From an uncultured Acidimicrobiaceae bacterium (GTDB lineage Bacteria; Actinomycetota; Acidimicrobiia; Spongiisociales; UBA5794), in assembly GCA_947259365.1 (NCBI GenBank), contig CAMYMC010000042.1, forward strand, positions 108,310-171,596: a DNA stretch of 63,287 nucleotides, given 5' to 3'. Each line of letters starts with the position of its first letter. Position 1 is the stretch's first letter. The position numbers and the translations under genes were made by a program. Below, one piece after another: positions 27,858-35,271 of this stretch. The notes below the pieces were generated by a model. That model was not told the DNA's origin. It did not search any database and saw only the letters and a program-made list of their open reading frames with translations.

Positions 27858-27992
27858 TCAACGCGGGCTGCGGTGGCGTTCCGCCGGCTCCCAGTTGCCC
27901 TCGGAGCGGGGTCGACGCACCGGGCGCCTCAGGAACAGGGCCAGACCGGCGAGCGCACCGAGGAGGGCGAAGAAGCGGCCGCGTCCACTCAT
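27858..27992 (-). CDS. Small single-helix membrane protein
   Basis: A 44-residue reading frame below common length cut-offs. It begins MSGRGRFF, has one hydrophobic helix (ALLGALAGLALFL) and a basic tail. Its stop lies four bases before the start of the next gene and its start 44 bases after the pepP stop, so it fits exactly into the operon. No clear ribosome binding site is seen, which lowers confidence. Confidence 0.45.
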   Translation of the reverse strand: MSGRGRFFALLGALAGLALFLRRPVRRPRSEGNWEPAERHRSPR

Positions 27993-28036
27993 CGGCCCGC
28001 AGGGTAGCCAGGGCGCGCAACGGTGCGACCGACGCC

Positions 28037-29494
28037 TCACCGGATCGGCAGGTTCGTCGCCTCTGCGCACACTTCCTCGATCGCCGTCGGGTTCGTGGGC
28101 ACCGCTGCAGTCAGGTTCTCGTGTCCGGCCTCGGTGAGGACGACGTCGTCCTCGATCCGTACGCCGATGCCGCGCAGATCGGTGGGAATGGGGTGCTCCA
28201 CCCACCTCGCAGCTGCTCGCTCCTGCTCTTCGAGCTTGCGCGCCTCGTCGCTGCCGATGAGGAGCCGCCGCTCGACCCACTCCTCGAGGTCGTACTCGAG
28301 CAGCGGCAGGCGGACCGCCTCCCGATCGGGGTCGACGTAGAGCCCGGGCTCGATGGTGAAGGTCATGCCCGGCTCGAGGAGACGAGGCTTCCCGTCGACG
28401 CCGTAGCTGCCGGCGTCGTGGACGTCGAGGCCGAGCCAGTGGCCGGTGCCGTGCATGTAGAACTCCCGGTAGTGGTGCATCGCGAGCACCCGTTCGACCG
28501 GTCCGGGCAGGAGCCCGAGCGCGACGAGGCCCTCGGCGATGGTGGCCACGGCGGCGTCGTGCACGTCGGTCATCGTCGAGTCGGGACGGCTCATCTCGAG
28601 CGCGGCGTGCTGGGCGGCGAGCACGACGTCGTAGACGCTCCGCTGGGATGCCGAGAACCGGCCCGAGGCCGGGTAAGTGCGGGTGATGTCCGCCGAGAAG
28701 TAGTCGAACTCGGCGGCGGCATCGACGAGGACGAGATCGCCCTCGTCGATCCGCCTCGCGTTCTCGGTGTAGTGGAGGGTGCAGGCGTTGGAGCCCGAGG
28801 CAACGATCGAGGGGTAGCCGTTTCGCGCCGATCCGTTGATGCGGAACGTGTACTCCATCGCGGCCTGGATCTGGTACTCGAAGAGTCCCGGCCTGGTGAA
28901 CCGCATCGCCTCGAGGTGACCCAACCCGCTGATCCGGCACGCCTCCCTCAGCGCGGCGAGCTCCTCGGGGCCCTTGTGAAGCCGCGCCTCGTGGAGCAGC
29001 GCCGCGGCATCGCGAATCTCGGTCGGCACCGGCCTCCCGAAGCGTGTTCCCACCCCCCGCACCTTCGTGGCGAGACGGGTGAGTCTCGCCGTGAACTCGG
29101 CGTTCCTCAGCGACGTGTACACGGCGCGCCTGCCCGGCATCCGCTTGGTGAGTTCGGCGTCGAGGCTTGCGATCGGGTACGCGCTATCGGCCCCGAACCT
29201 CTCTTTCGCACCCTCGATGCCGGCGCGGTGGCCGTCCCACATCTCCCGCTCCCGGTCGCGAGGCCGGACGAAGAGGACAAAGCGCTCCGTCGGGTGCCCG
29301 GGATCGATGAGGGCGACCGCATCGGGCTCTTCGAAACCGGTGAGGAACCAGAAGTCCGAATCCTGGCGGAATGTGTGATTGACGTCGCTGTTGCGCGGGG
29401 TCTCGCGACCCCCGGCGATGACTGCAAGGGCCCCGCCCAGCTGCTCGGCGAAGCGGTCCCGCCGGACGGCGAAGACGGCTTGGTCCATCGGCAT
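28037..29494 (-). CDS. pepP: Xaa-Pro aminopeptidase (PepP, M24 family)
   Basis: A 485-residue metallopeptidase that removes N-terminal residues preceding proline. The N-terminal AMP_N domain (NSDVNHTFRQDSDFWFLTGF) precedes a pita-bread catalytic domain. Metal ligands and catalytic His are visible in LVDAAAEFDYFSADITRTYP, HGTGHWLGLDVHD, FTIEPGLY and GIGVRIEDDVV. An insertion of about 45 residues between the last two carries many charged residues. It heads an operon with a small membrane protein and an uncharacterised gene. Confidence 0.95.
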   Translation of the reverse strand: MPMDQAVFAVRRDRFAEQLGGALAVIAGGRETPRNSDVNHTFRQDSDFWFLTGFEEPDAVALIDPGHPTERFVLFVRPRDREREMWDGHRAGIEGAKERFGADSAYPIASLDAELTKRMPGRRAVYTSLRNAEFTARLTRLATKVRGVGTRFGRPVPTEIRDAAALLHEARLHKGPEELAALREACRISGLGHLEAMRFTRPGLFEYQIQAAMEYTFRINGSARNGYPSIVASGSNACTLHYTENARRIDEGDLVLVDAAAEFDYFSADITRTYPASGRFSASQRSVYDVVLAAQHAALEMSRPDSTMTDVHDAAVATIAEGLVALGLLPGPVERVLAMHHYREFYMHGTGHWLGLDVHDAGSYGVDGKPRLLEPGMTFTIEPGLYVDPDREAVRLPLLEYDLEEWVERRLLIGSDEARKLEEQERAAARWVEHPIPTDLRGIGVRIEDDVVLTEAGHENLTAAVPTNPTAIEEVCAEATNLPIR

Positions 29495-29539
29495 GGGGAC
29501 CAGGGTACCGGCCCCCGGTCCGCGTCCCCGCGCTCGGGT

Positions 29540-29665
29540 ACACTGCCGGTGCCCGGGCTACGGGGTCCGGGTCCCGTGCAACGGAGCGAAGTCCGGTCCG
29601 AATCCGGCGCTGTCCCGCAACTGTGAAGCCCCTCCGGGGGACGAGCCAGGTCGCCTCCCGGCATG
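29540..29665 (+). ncRNA. Cobalamin riboswitch
   Basis: The conserved core of a B12 riboswitch is present: AATCCGGCGCTGTCCCGCAA followed by CTGTGAAG, then the B12-box region AGCCAGGTCGCC (29644-29655). A closing stem is formed by TGCCGG (29544-29549) and CCGGCA (29658-29663). It lies 77 bases upstream of a btuF-like gene, which matches the ligand. The region downstream (29666-29741) appears to be a translational expression platform. Confidence 0.92.
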
Positions 29666-29683
29666 GTGGCTGTTGCCGCTCTC

Positions 29684-29736
29684 GGAGGAGGGGTGTCCGC
29701 AGCGACCGGACAGGTCTCCTCCAGAGAGAGGAGACC
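29684..29736 (+). promoter_or_regulatory. Riboswitch expression platform hiding the btuF ribosome binding site
   Basis: A perfect 9-bp hairpin, GGTCTCCTC (29713-29721), loop CAGAGA, GAGGAGACC (29728-29736), encloses the purine-rich ribosome binding site just before the ATG at 29742. Upstream, GGAGGAG (29684-29690) is complementary to CTCCTCC (29716-29722) and could compete for the 5' arm, releasing the binding site. This layout fits control of translation by cobalamin; the switching logic is inference. Confidence 0.65.
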
Positions 29737-29741
29737 TCCCG

Positions 29742-30704
29742 ATGCGACGCTTCCCAGCCCTTCTCGCAGCGACCGCCCTGCTCGCGGCGGCCTGCGGCGA
29801 CACCGCAGCGACCCCCGGACTCGCGCCGACGGCTGCACCCACGACAACGGCGGCGACGACGACCACGGCGGCGATGATGCCCGGCGCGAGCTTTCCGGCC
29901 ACGATCTCGGCGGACAACGGACACGTCACGATCGACGTGCGTCCGGAGCGGATCGTCTCGCTGTCGTCGACCCACACCGAGGTGCTCTACGCGATCGGAG
30001 CCGGAGGCCGGATCGTGGCCACCGACCTCACGTCGAACCACCCGGCGGCGGCGAACGAGACGCCGAAACTCGACTCGTTCAACTTCAACGTCGAGGAGGT
30101 CGCCGGGTTCGACCCAGACCTCGTGATCCTGGCATTCGACTTCCAGGGCGAGAGCGAACAGCTGTCGGCACTCGGGATCGCGCATCTCGTCCTCGGCCCC
30201 CCCTCCGATGTCGACGGGATGCTGGAACAGATCGTCGCCGTCGGCCGCGCCACCGGGAATGAGGACGAGGCGGTCGACCTCGTCGACGACCTGGCCGAAC
30301 GCATCGACGGCATCGTCGCCGAGGCCGGCGACGTGGCCGGGGTCTCGTTCTTCCACGAGGTGGACGAGACCCTCTACTCGACGACGTCGGCGTCGTTCCT
30401 CGGCGACGTCTACGCCCGCCTCGGTCTCGTCAACATCGCGGACGAAGCCGATCCGGGGAACCCCTTCCCCCAGCTCTCGCCGGAGTACATCATCGCCACC
30501 GACCCGGAGATCGTGTTTCTCGGCGATGCCGGCTTCGGCGTGACGCCCGAGTCCGTCGCCGACCGGCCCGGGTGGGACGTGCTCACCGCGGTCATGGCAG
30601 GGAACGTCTTCCCGCTCGATGCCGACGTCGCCGGGAGATGGGGCCCGCGCACCGTCGACCTCATGGGGCAGATCCTCGAGTTCGCCGAGGAGACGGTGTC
30701 GTGA
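29742..30704 (+). CDS. btuF: Cobalamin ABC transporter substrate-binding lipoprotein
   Basis: A 320-residue class III solute-binding protein (BtuF/FhuD fold). A lipoprotein signal ends in LLAAAC at Cys 18, followed by a Thr/Ala-rich linker and the family segments RIVSLSSTHTEVLYAIGAG, NVEEVAGFDPDLVIL and PGWDVLTAVMAGNVFPLD. Iron-siderophore binding is the alternative in this family, but the cobalamin riboswitch immediately upstream argues for corrinoids. Its stop overlaps the permease start by four bases (GTGA). Confidence 0.9.
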   Translation: MRRFPALLAATALLAAACGDTAATPGLAPTAAPTTTAATTTTAAMMPGASFPATISADNGHVTIDVRPERIVSLSSTHTEVLYAIGAGGRIVATDLTSNHPAAANETPKLDSFNFNVEEVAGFDPDLVILAFDFQGESEQLSALGIAHLVLGPPSDVDGMLEQIVAVGRATGNEDEAVDLVDDLAERIDGIVAEAGDVAGVSFFHEVDETLYSTTSASFLGDVYARLGLVNIADEADPGNPFPQLSPEYIIATDPEIVFLGDAGFGVTPESVADRPGWDVLTAVMAGNVFPLDADVAGRWGPRTVDLMGQILEFAEETVS

Positions 30705-31741
30705 CCGGGACGGCGGCCGCTGTCGGCCCTGCCCGGCTACGGGGCAGGACCCTCCTCGCAGCGCTGGGCGCGGTCGCCGTCGTCTCCTCGATGTCGCTCC
30801 TTCTCGGCCCGGCGTCGGTGAATCCGTGGGGTGCGATCCTCGAGACGCTCGACCGGCTCCCGCTCGTGTCGATCGACTCGGGTCTCGACGCGCGCGAATC
30901 GGCGATCATCTGGGAGCTCCGCCTGCCCCGGCTCGTCCTCGCGGGTCTCGTCGGCGCCACGCTCGCCATCGCCGGCGGCGCCTATCAGGGAGTGTTCCGA
31001 AACCCCCTTGCCGACCCCTACCTGCTCGGCGTCGCCGCCGGGGCCGGGCTCGGCGCCACGATCGCGATCGTCTCCACCGACGTGACGACGTCGGTTCCCC
31101 CCCTCGCGTTCGCCGGCGGCGCCCTAGCCGTGCTGGCCACGTACGGCCTTGCCCGGGTCGGGGGGAGGAACAGGTCGGGGATGACGCTCATCCTCTCCGG
31201 CGTCGCGGTCGCGGCGTTCTTCACCGCGCTGCAGACGTTCCTCCAGCAACAGCACGCCGACACGATCCGTCAGGTGTTCAGCTGGATCCTCGGCCGCCTG
31301 TCGACGGCGGGGTGGGGCGAGGTCCGTCTTCTCCTGCCGTATGCCGTCGTGTCCTGGGTCGTGCTCCTCGCCCATCGCAGGCACCTCGACGTGCTCGCCG
31401 TCGGCGAGGACGAGGCGGGTGCGCTCGGCATGGACATCGGCCGAGTCCGACTCGTCGTCGTGTTGGCCGCCACGCTCGGGACAGCGGCGGCGGTCGCGGT
31501 GAGCGGGCTCATCGGATTCGTCGGGATCATCGTTCCCCACATGATCCGCCTCGTTTCGGGCCCCTCCCACCGGAGCCTTCTCCCCCTTTCGCTCGTGATG
31601 GGAGCCGGGTTTCTCGTGCTCACCGATCTCGTCGCTCGCACGGCGATGAGCGGAGGTGAGCTGCCGATCGGGGTCGTGACGGCCTTCGTCGGTGCTCCGT
31701 TCTTCGCGTTCGTCCTCGGCACGTCTGCGAGGACGGCATGA
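30701..31741 (+). CDS. btuC: Cobalamin ABC transporter permease
   Basis: A 346-residue FecCD/BtuC-type permease with about ten membrane helices. Family motifs include LRLPRLVLAGLVGATLAIAG, GVFRNPLADPYLLGV and VSGLIGFVGIIVPHMIRL, the last being the region that contacts the ATPase. I chose the GTG at 30701, which overlaps the btuF stop; codons further upstream lie inside btuF. It overlaps the ATPase gene by four bases (ATGA), so the three genes are translationally coupled. Confidence 0.93.
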   Translation: MTGTAAAVGPARLRGRTLLAALGAVAVVSSMSLLLGPASVNPWGAILETLDRLPLVSIDSGLDARESAIIWELRLPRLVLAGLVGATLAIAGGAYQGVFRNPLADPYLLGVAAGAGLGATIAIVSTDVTTSVPPLAFAGGALAVLATYGLARVGGRNRSGMTLILSGVAVAAFFTALQTFLQQQHADTIRQVFSWILGRLSTAGWGEVRLLLPYAVVSWVVLLAHRRHLDVLAVGEDEAGALGMDIGRVRLVVVLAATLGTAAAVAVSGLIGFVGIIVPHMIRLVSGPSHRSLLPLSLVMGAGFLVLTDLVARTAMSGGELPIGVVTAFVGAPFFAFVLGTSARTA

Positions 31742-32640
31742 AGGCCGCGGTTCACTGTCGCGGGGTGGCGGCCGGGTACAACGGGGTCTCCGTGCTCGAC
31801 GGGGTCGATCTCGACGTGGCTCCCGGGGAGTGGGTTGCGATCATCGGACCGAACGGAGCCGGCAAGACGACCCTCTTGCGGGCGGTCACCGGCCTCGTTG
31901 CCGCCACCGGAACGGTGGAGCTCCGGGGTCGCGCGGTGTCGTCGTTGCGCCGACGCGAACTCGCCGCCGTCGCCGCGCTCGTTCCGCAGACACCGGTGAT
32001 CCCGGAGGGGATGACCGTGCTCGATTACGTCCTCCTCGGCAGGACGCCGTACATCCCCTACTGGAGGTCCGAGACGGTCGGCGACGTCGACCGGGTCCGA
32101 CAGGTGCTCGAAGATCTCGACCTCGCCGGCTTTGCCGGCAGGGTCATGGGCTCCATGTCCGGCGGGGAGCGGCAGCGGGCGATCCTGGCGCGGGCGCTGG
32201 CCCAGGACGCTGCGGTGCTCGTCCTCGACGAGCCGACGACCGGACTGGATCTCGGCCACCAGCAGCAGGTCCTCGAGCTCGTCGACTCGATGCGGCGCCG
32301 TCACGGCCTCGCCGTGCTGAGCGCACTCCACGACCTGACGCTTGCGGCCCAGTTCTCCGACAAGGTGGTCCTCCTCGCCGGGGGCACCGTGGTGGCGACG
32401 GGCCCGCCCGGCCGCGTCCTCACCCCGCAACGCCTCGCCGCCGAGTTCGGGTCCGACGTCCGGGTCCAGCACTTCGGTGACGGGACGATGGCGATCGTCC
32501 CCATGAGGGCCGGCGGGCGTCCGGGTCCGCCGGGTCGATCAGCCGATAGAGGCGTCGACGAGGAACCCGACCACATAGGCGACGATGCCGCCGACACCGG
32601 CGATGACGAGGTTCTGGGAGCCGGCGACGACCGGATGTGA
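31738..32640 (+). CDS. btuD: Cobalamin ABC transporter ATP-binding protein
   Basis: A 300-residue ABC ATPase with Walker A GPNGAGKTTLL, signature MSGGERQR, Walker B VLVLDEPTTGLD and switch His in SALHDLT. It completes the riboswitch-controlled btuFCD importer. The last 40 residues (after VPMRAGG) are Gly/Asp-rich and lie entirely on the antisense strand of the following convergent gene, giving a 102-base overlap of coding sequence. That tail is probably not needed for ATPase function. Confidence 0.93.
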   Translation: MKAAVHCRGVAAGYNGVSVLDGVDLDVAPGEWVAIIGPNGAGKTTLLRAVTGLVAATGTVELRGRAVSSLRRRELAAVAALVPQTPVIPEGMTVLDYVLLGRTPYIPYWRSETVGDVDRVRQVLEDLDLAGFAGRVMGSMSGGERQRAILARALAQDAAVLVLDEPTTGLDLGHQQQVLELVDSMRRRHGLAVLSALHDLTLAAQFSDKVVLLAGGTVVATGPPGRVLTPQRLAAEFGSDVRVQHFGDGTMAIVPMRAGGRPGPPGRSADRGVDEEPDHIGDDAADTGDDEVLGAGDDRM

Positions 32641-33276
32641 GTCAGTGATGCTCGTCTTGACGGCCCCGACGGCGAACAAGCCGACGGCCGTCAGCACAGC
32701 GGCGAGGGCGAGGCCGAAACCGGTGCTGTCGGTGAACACGAAGGGGAGGATCGACGTGGCAGAGCCGAGGAGGAACAACAGGCCGGACATCATCATCGCC
32801 CGGAAGGGGCTGCGGACCTCGGTCTCGACGATGCCGAACTCGAGGACCTTCATCGCGTTGAGCAGCGTCTCGTCGTCCTGGGAGAAGATCTCGACCACGC
32901 CATCGAGCTCGTGCTCGGGGATCCCGAGGTCGGCGAGCATCTCGCGCAGCTGGGTGACCTCCGCGTCGCGGTGAAACCTGATGTGCTCGCGTTCGAGGGC
33001 GATCTCGCGGTCGAGCACCTCTTGCTGGGACTGGGTGGCGAGGTACTCGCCGGCGGCCATCGAGATCGCGCCGGCGATCGCCCCGGCAACGGCGGTGAGC
33101 AGAACCTGATTCGCGTTGAGGCCGCCCCCGATGACTCCGGCGACGAGGAGGAAGATGGAGACGAGGCCGTCGTTGACGCCGAGGATGATGTCCCGGATGT
33201 ACTGGCGGGTCTCGCCGACGTGGGGGACGTAGGGCACGGTTGGGCTGTCGGCGGGTTGGGCCGGCGGATTGGTCAT
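32539..33276 (-). CDS. VIT1/CCC1 family iron or manganese transporter
   Basis: A 245-residue membrane protein of the vacuolar iron transporter family, which exports or sequesters Fe2+ or Mn2+. The typical first helix region reads YIRDIILGVNDGLVSIFLLVAGV, followed by AGAISMAAGEYLATQSQQEVL, a charged cytosolic segment (about residues 83-135) that binds metal in characterised members, and three C-terminal helices. The ATG at 33276 is used rather than a TTG three codons upstream. The 3' end overlaps btuD on the opposite strand by 102 bases. Confidence 0.9.
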   Translation of the reverse strand: MTNPPAQPADSPTVPYVPHVGETRQYIRDIILGVNDGLVSIFLLVAGVIGGGLNANQVLLTAVAGAIAGAISMAAGEYLATQSQQEVLDREIALEREHIRFHRDAEVTQLREMLADLGIPEHELDGVVEIFSQDDETLLNAMKVLEFGIVETEVRSPFRAMMMSGLLFLLGSATSILPFVFTDSTGFGLALAAVLTAVGLFAVGAVKTSITDSHPVVAGSQNLVIAGVGGIVAYVVGFLVDASIG

Positions 33277-33353
33277 CACGGGCAAGTGTATCCGGGCGCC
33301 GTGACGGTACCGAAAGCGGGGTGCTCTAGTGTTTGGCGCGAAGGAGGTTCGAG

Positions 33354-33827
33354 GTGGTCGAGCGTGACCCAGCCCCCGTCACGGAGCAGCACGTGGCCGC
33401 ACATCCGTTCGTGAGGGGGCTCGAAGTCGACGACGTCGCGGCACTGCAGCGCCTGGCGACGGCGGTCGAGTTCGAGTCCGGTGATGTGATCTTCTCGGTG
33501 GGGGAGCCGGCGGAGGCGTTCTATCTCATCCGGACGGGACTGGTCGCGCTCGAGCTGCCGGACCGGTCGGGGATGTCGCGCACGATCCAGACGCTCACGG
33601 AGGGCTCGGCGCTGGGGTGGTCCTGGATGTTCGAGCCGCGACGATGGCAGTTCACCGCCGTTGCCCGGACGCCGGTGCGGTCGATCGCGTTCGATACCGG
33701 GGAGCTGCGGGCGCTCTTCGAGGCGGAGCCGGCGACCGGCTTCAGGATCCTCGGCAGGGTGGCCGAGCTCATGGCGGAGCGACTTCACGCCACGCGACGT
33801 CAGGTGGTGGAGCTGAGCGGGGGCTGA
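33354..33827 (+). CDS. Cyclic-nucleotide-binding domain protein
   Basis: A 157-residue protein that is almost entirely a CNB/CRP N-terminal beta-roll: FESGDVIFSVGEPAEAFYLIRTGLVALEL and GSALGWSWMFEPRRWQFTAVA. No helix-turn-helix follows, so it is not a CRP-type regulator by itself. The phosphate-binding cassette is atypical, lacking the RxA motif, so cAMP binding is uncertain. The GTG start at 33354 has AGGAGG six bases upstream. It is probably a sensor or partner of another protein. Confidence 0.8.
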   Translation: MVERDPAPVTEQHVAAHPFVRGLEVDDVAALQRLATAVEFESGDVIFSVGEPAEAFYLIRTGLVALELPDRSGMSRTIQTLTEGSALGWSWMFEPRRWQFTAVARTPVRSIAFDTGELRALFEAEPATGFRILGRVAELMAERLHATRRQVVELSGG

Positions 33828-33867
33828 GCACCGCCGCTCACATCGGGCGCGGTAATGTCATCGGGAA

Positions 33868-35265
33868 ATGGCAAAAGAACCGGGTGGCATCGACCGCAGT
33901 TCGCCCGTCCCCATCTACCACCAGCTGAAGGTGCTGCTCCTGGCCGAGATCGCCGCCGGCCGGTACCCCGAGGGACGCCGGCTCCCCACCGAGCACGAGC
34001 TCTGCGACCGCTACGGGATCAGCCGGAGCCCGGTGACGAGGGCCCTCACCGAGCTCGCCGACGAGGGCGTCGTCGTCCGCCGCCGCCGACTCGGGACCAT
34101 CGTGGATCCCGGCTGGGCGCCGCCGGGGCCGGGCCCGGCGAAACCGGTGGCGCTGGTGCCGGACGCACCGTGGGTTGGTGCGGCGGGGATCGGGACCGGC
34201 GGCGCCGGGGTGATGGATGTCCGTACCTGTCCTCCCGACGAGGTGCAGACGCGCCTCGCCGCCGCAGTGGGGGAGGGCTCGGCGCCCGACATCGCGCTCG
34301 TCGACTCATCGGAGGTGGCGGCGCTCGTCGCAGCCGGCTTCGTCCACCACCTCGGCGAGTTGGACGAGCCATGGGCAAATGATCTCGCACTGGACGTCCC
34401 CGCCACGGCGGCGACGGGGGGCTACGGTGCCCCGGCGGCGGCCCGCCTCACCGGGCTGTGGCTGCATCGTGGCGCCGCGGGAGAGGCGGCAGCGTCGTGG
34501 GAGGGGCTTCGCGAGCTGGCCAGGGCCGCCCGTGACGGTGATCCGGGAGTCGTGTCACCGCTCGTCATGGCGGCCGGCGGCCGACCGCGGGCCGTCGCCG
34601 AAGCCGTCGTGGCGCTGGTGGCATCCCACGGCGGGGCCGTCATCGACGACGCCGGCATCGCCGTGGCCTCCCCCGAATCGGTGGCGGCGCTGGAAGCCCT
34701 GCGCTCCATGGTCGCCGAGAGCCTCATGTCGGCCGACGTCGCCTCCTACCGGGAGGCAGACGTCGCCGTCCGGCTCGCGACCGGCGCCGCCATCGCCGCG
34801 ATCGGGCGTAGCGACCTCGCCCCGGAGGTCGCATCGGCCGCCGGTGTCGCACCGGCCGCCGTCTGGGACCATTTCGCCTTTGCGCCGCTCCCCGGCTCCG
34901 GCATCGGGGCTCCCTCGGCTTGCGTCGGCTCGTGGTCCTTCGTCGTGCTCCGCCAGTCGCAGCAGGCGCGCGCGGCCGCTGCGGCGGTCAGGGGAGTGAT
35001 CGAGGCGGCGCCCCCGGTTCCGTCGGCGGCGAGCGGGCTCGTGCCGGTGCGCAGCTCCATCGCCGAGATCTCGATGCTTCAGGACCCCGGCTACCCGCTC
35101 GCCGACGCGCTCCGAGCCGCCGTCGTGCCACGGAGCACGGGTGCGGCTGCGGTCGTCGCCGCGGAGCTCCGCCGGCTGGTGCAAACGGCGATCACCGGAG
35201 GTATTCGCGTCCCGGAGGCTGCAGCGATGTGCGGCCGTGTCCTCGCCGCGGTGACCGGCGCTTGA
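33868..35265 (+). CDS. GntR-type regulator fused to a solute-binding-protein-like domain
   Basis: A 465-residue protein. Residues 12-80 are a GntR winged helix (PIYHQLKVLLLAEIAAGRYP, LPTEHELCDRYGISRSPVTR, LADEGVVVRRRRLGTIV). From about residue 90 the sequence is not a UTRA or FCD effector domain; it reads like a family 1 sugar-binding protein (APDIALVDSSEVAALVAAGFVHHL, YREADVAVRLATGAAIAAIG, GSGIGAPSACVGSWSFVV), the MalE-type fold normally found outside the cell. No signal peptide is present. This suggests a cytoplasmic sugar or oligosaccharide sensor. No ABC sugar transporter is next to it, so the regulated genes are unknown. Confidence 0.8.
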   Translation: MAKEPGGIDRSSPVPIYHQLKVLLLAEIAAGRYPEGRRLPTEHELCDRYGISRSPVTRALTELADEGVVVRRRRLGTIVDPGWAPPGPGPAKPVALVPDAPWVGAAGIGTGGAGVMDVRTCPPDEVQTRLAAAVGEGSAPDIALVDSSEVAALVAAGFVHHLGELDEPWANDLALDVPATAATGGYGAPAAARLTGLWLHRGAAGEAAASWEGLRELARAARDGDPGVVSPLVMAAGGRPRAVAEAVVALVASHGGAVIDDAGIAVASPESVAALEALRSMVAESLMSADVASYREADVAVRLATGAAIAAIGRSDLAPEVASAAGVAPAAVWDHFAFAPLPGSGIGAPSACVGSWSFVVLRQSQQARAAAAAVRGVIEAAPPVPSAASGLVPVRSSIAEISMLQDPGYPLADALRAAVVPRSTGAAAVVAAELRRLVQTAITGGIRVPEAAAMCGRVLAAVTGA

Positions 35266-35271
35266 CCGGCG

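Noticed and set aside
26705-29626. A 973-codon open frame on the plus strand over pepP
   Set aside because: It is antisense to pepP, whose metal-binding motifs are intact, and its product has no recognisable domain.
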